From NCBI RefSeq assembly GCF_004379255.2, contig NC_056042.1, positions 33,893,928-33,957,927 on the forward strand: 64,000 bases of DNA. Direction: 5' to 3'. The DNA comes from Salvia splendens. Its lineage: Eukaryota; Streptophyta; Magnoliopsida; Lamiales; Lamiaceae. Below are positions 60,601 through 64,000 of the stretch, in pieces. The position numbers were made by a program, and so were the translations under genes. The notes under the pieces are model-generated. The model did not search any database. It was not told the origin of the DNA and saw only the letters and a list, made by a program, of their open reading frames with translations. How positions within the stretch are numbered: position 1 is the first letter of the stretch; the number at the start of each line of letters is the position of its first letter.

Positions 60601-63149
60601 CGGAAGGAGTAACTAGTAATAGCTAAAGAGTCTAAAGAAATAAGAAATAAAATCTCAGGAAAAGGATAAGACATGAATATAAAGTTAGAAGCTCAACAAA
60701 GAGAAAAACATACAAGAAACGCAGTTTCTGAAGCTTGCCCAATGAACCAGGAACTGGGCCACTTAGATTATTCAGATAAAGATCCAAGCTCACCAAGTCT
60801 GTCAAGTTTCCAAGCTCGCTTGGAATTCTTCCGCTTATATTGTTACTGTAAAGTTCCCTGCAAGGAGAGAAACAAAGAGTAAGAGATTATTACCCTCAAC
60901 TAGTTTGGTTACAGGTTGGGACAGCCGAGAAGAGGGAATCCAGATAATAACCATTGATAACAGAACATCTCAACATCCAAGGAATAAAAAAAGAAAGAGA
61001 AAATATTTTACAAAGAGACATAGTAAGTACTTAATGCAATGCTGAGCATTCAGCAAATTAGTTTTAAGTGCCATTTTCAAATCTATTACTAATATCTTCC
61101 GTCTAAGTTGAGTTCAATTCTAATTTAATTTCATAATGACTAGCTTAACATTATGCTGGACTACAGTTCGGATCTTACCAAATGAAGTCACATGAAAAAC
61201 TATATTCATCTTTAGCCAGTACTCAAAGAGAGAATTCATGAAGAACTAAAGATTCTATCAAATTTGAAGCGCCATGATCAAACCACTTTATTTATGCAGA
61301 GTGGTCCAACATGGATTGTATGTATATACTCACTCCACATCAGAATTTAGAGCCATCAAATTTTCACTTTTCAGTTTCGTCATTTTCTGTGTCTAAAAAG
61401 ACTGAATAAACAACCGTCGCACATCTCAGTTCCTTCTCAGACCACCAAACTGAAACACTCGTAAGGCCAATCATCCAACTTCTAAGTAGTTGGCAAATGG
61501 TGAACTCAGTATCCATGTGTGTGCACTGTGCAATGATAGTGCAATGGCTATATCTGCTTCAGCCTGTAGTGTAGGTAAAGTTTAATCTTCCAGAAAAGGA
61601 GATGCCAAACGGTACTACACCAACTTGACATAGCATCTAATCCCCATTCTAATTTAGGGGTGATTTCGGACCTCGTTAGTTGCACTAATCTCTACACCAG
61701 GTCCATATCCAGCATGACAAAATAAAAACACATATCCTTATGTTAATTGACATGTATAGCTTAACCATCCTTTCCCACGAAGCATTGCAGCCAATGACCC
61801 CAATCCGGGAAACTAGCATAGCAACACGTTGAAGCACACAGCATCAACCCAGACATTCTCAAGTCCAATGTCCTCGATACGGAGTGAAAGGCGGGTGGGC
61901 CGTGAATTCTAGATAGTATGTCGGCATAAGTAGCATAACGCACTATCGCCATAATAATAACTAGGTTGAACACAATTAGGATATAACAAGAAAGTAAATA
62001 GAAAACTCTTTCCAACAAGGAAAGCCTCCGGCTAATGCCGTTCAACTACAATGATAGATAAAAAGTGATCATATCTCTGACTTCTAGGGATAATCTATAG
62101 CACTTCTACCATGGAATTGCAAAAGTCTCTTATTCATGAGAATAATATAGATGGTGATAATTGCTGCATAGAAACAACCCTCCATCTTCATGTAACTGTC
62201 ATTTATTAATTATAATGATAATGGGTGCATTGAAGACTAACCACTCCCCCACCCTTTCACTTACATCTTCAGTAAACGTGTGTATCAGTCCTAGAACCAG
62301 CTAAAGTGACCAGCACTACCAACTCACTATAATCTATAGGGAGAAAGTGCATAAAGGTCTGACTTTATGCTCATTAATAAACAGATACAATAGTTCAGCT
62401 AATTATCACAAGGTGGATTTTGATGTAACTTACAAATACTGTAACTTTGAGAGCTGACCAAGCTGTGGAGCCAGCTCGCCTGACAAATTTGCATTGCCGA
62501 GATCACTGTGCATATGAACACAAAGAAACTCCATCAACCAATACACCGAAGTCCGTTGCTAGATTACAAAAGAGATATACAAGCAGGCTTACACGCGAGT
62601 AACACTATTCTCGGTATCGCATGTGACGTGAAACCAAGTACAAGGATTGACAAGGGTCGAATCCCAACTCTGAAGAACATTGTTAGGATCCTCCAAATTG
62701 CTCTTCAGAGCATTCAAAGCATCACCTGCCCCCGCAAAAAAACACTAACACCTCTTAAACAAGGGAAGATTACGATTAACTTAAACAGCAAATTCAAATG
62801 ATCCACAGTCCTTTAAATTCACGTCTCATTAAAATCTTACAGAAATTACAAGTTTTCAACTAATTAGTAGTACACCTTTTATTCTAATATTCAATAATCA
62901 AAGTAGAATTTTACCTATATCGTCAATCAATTCAGGTCTACGAAGTCAACGTGCATTAACTCACACCAAAATCAAATTCCCCGAACAACACGTGGAAGCA
63001 AATCAGAAGCAAACGACAATTAAAGCAGCGATTAATCATCACAAGGTAAACAATAGCAACAGCAAACCTTCGGCGTTGGGAGAAACGCGCGAAAACCTCG
63101 TGAATACAATAACAAAGCAGCAGAAGATCGCTGCAATCGCCCGATCCAT
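57694..63149 (-). CDS. BAK1/SERK3-like LRR receptor kinase
   Basis: Eleven exons (63149-63068, 62725-62593, 62505-62434, 60857-60714, 59953-59882, 59791-59720, 59623-59547, 59355-59224, 59141-58800, 58483-58089, 58008-57694) give 611 residues, the SERK layout. Order: signal peptide; N-cap [20 protein letters not shown] and [11 protein letters not shown]; about five LRRs in 72-base exons ([40 protein letters not shown]); Pro-rich hinge [13 protein letters not shown]; one helix ([20 protein letters not shown]); then a kinase with [40 protein letters not shown] and [13 protein letters not shown]. It ends with the SERK signature SGPR. The absence of the CGPVTSHPC-type cysteines after the last LRR favours SERK3/BAK1 over SERK1/2. 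SERKs are co-receptors for brassinosteroid and immune receptors at the plasma membrane. Intron 3 is 1.6 kb. Confidence 0.95.
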
Positions 63150-64000
63150 CGATTAATTTGTCTCTCTCAAAAAATCAATCACGGCTTAATCACCTAAAAG
63201 CTTCATCAATACATGTACCACACCCCAGCTTTTGCAGCTAATCATTGCGCACTCATCCAACTCACAAACTCAACTAAACCAAAAGGTAAAGGCAGAGAGA
63301 AACAAATATATATATGTATTTAAATAGCTACAAAACAGAAAACTCGATAGAATGAGCTGAACCAAACCACCAATATAGGAGCAACAACTGAAATCAGTAA
63401 AAAGGAATAATTGAACAAAGCAACAATGCAAAATTGAGGAGTTGAATTTCGGAAATTGCAAGCAGCTATAAAAAGAGAGTAAAAAGAATGGAAGACAAAT
63501 TTTCTATTGAATTTTTGTGTTTGTATCACTTTTTTAGTGGAATCTGAGAAATGAGACTACGGTTTTTTCCAGTATAATATTCGAGGGAAGAGTGTTCCAA
63601 CAGTCCCTCCAAAACTACTTTCATCCCACTCAAAACGATATAGCATTTCTTTTTTAGTTTGAGCACAGATTATATCGAACTCACTTTTAGCAGAATCTGA
63701 CTAATCATGTTCGACCGAGTTTGCAGGTTAAGACCAAAAGTTTCCGATTGCAATTTCATGCAATGTTGGTATTGCAGATTAGTAAAGAGAATATTGTTTT
63801 CTTGTTTTCTACAATATTTCAAAAAGGAAATAAATCAGTGGAATGACTTAATGTCATCCTAAAAAGTGTTTCTTGATCACTAATCAAACAAAAATATACT
63901 CTATTTGTTCCATATTTGTTCCATTTAAGATGTTTAAATTTCCTTTCCAATTTTTCCCAGTGAAAATATAACTTTTCCATATTTAAACTACAACTTAGTA
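63150..64000. other. Upstream region of the SERK gene
   Basis: Promoter and 5' UTR of the minus-strand kinase gene. ACTCTATTTGTTCCATATTT near 63899 may be the start of a MITE cut by the window edge. No gene seen. Confidence 0.35.

Overview
The window is nuclear DNA of a flowering plant. The genes are intron-rich with GT-AG introns, intergenic DNA is AT-rich, and class II transposons are dense. The gene set includes a photosystem II antenna protein (LHCB6), a class III peroxidase, a SERK/BAK1 receptor kinase and ENOD93. Gene structures and the style of the Harbinger elements suggest a eudicot, perhaps order Lamiales; the order is inference only.

Layout, left to right: the 3' part of an ERGIC3/Erv46 gene (+, 3-1897); a PHP-domain phosphoesterase (-, 2342-5007); a Stowaway-type MITE and a decayed LTR-retrotransposon remnant (5.7-7.5 kb); ENOD93 (-, 8336-9071); a long TE-rich spacer with an ORF1-only Harbinger element (13785-15312); a class III peroxidase (+, 15616-16962); a transposase-only Harbinger element (17867-19775); a 371-bp near-perfect palindrome (20057-20427); a hyccin-family gene (-, 22611-23882); two Stowaway MITEs; a Pack-MULE carrying rearranged ROP GTPase pieces (26324-27431); plastid FabZ (+, 27584-29502); LHCB6/CP24 (-, 30059-31018); an hAT MITE (31960-32414); a CAF1 deadenylase (+, 34006-34848); a TGS1-like cap hypermethylase (-, 36271 to about 39 kb); an F-box/kelch gene (+, 41648-43075); about 9 kb of almost pure transposon (43.2-52.6 kb) made of nested hAT, MULE and Harbinger units; RAE1 (+, 52642-56898); and a BAK1/SERK3-like receptor kinase (-, 57694-63149).

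The genes are unrelated single-copy plant genes with no operon-like logic. The organising theme is transposon biology. Nine intact-looking TE insertions can be bounded to the base by target-site duplications, three of them by perfect 9-bp or 8-bp repeats. Two copies of one MULE family sit immediately 5' of two housekeeping genes, FabZ and RAE1. The ORF1 and transposase functions of Harbinger elements occur in separate elements. Exon boundaries were read by eye from splice consensus and reading-frame continuity; all summed coding lengths are multiples of three. No tRNA, rRNA or CRISPR was recognised.
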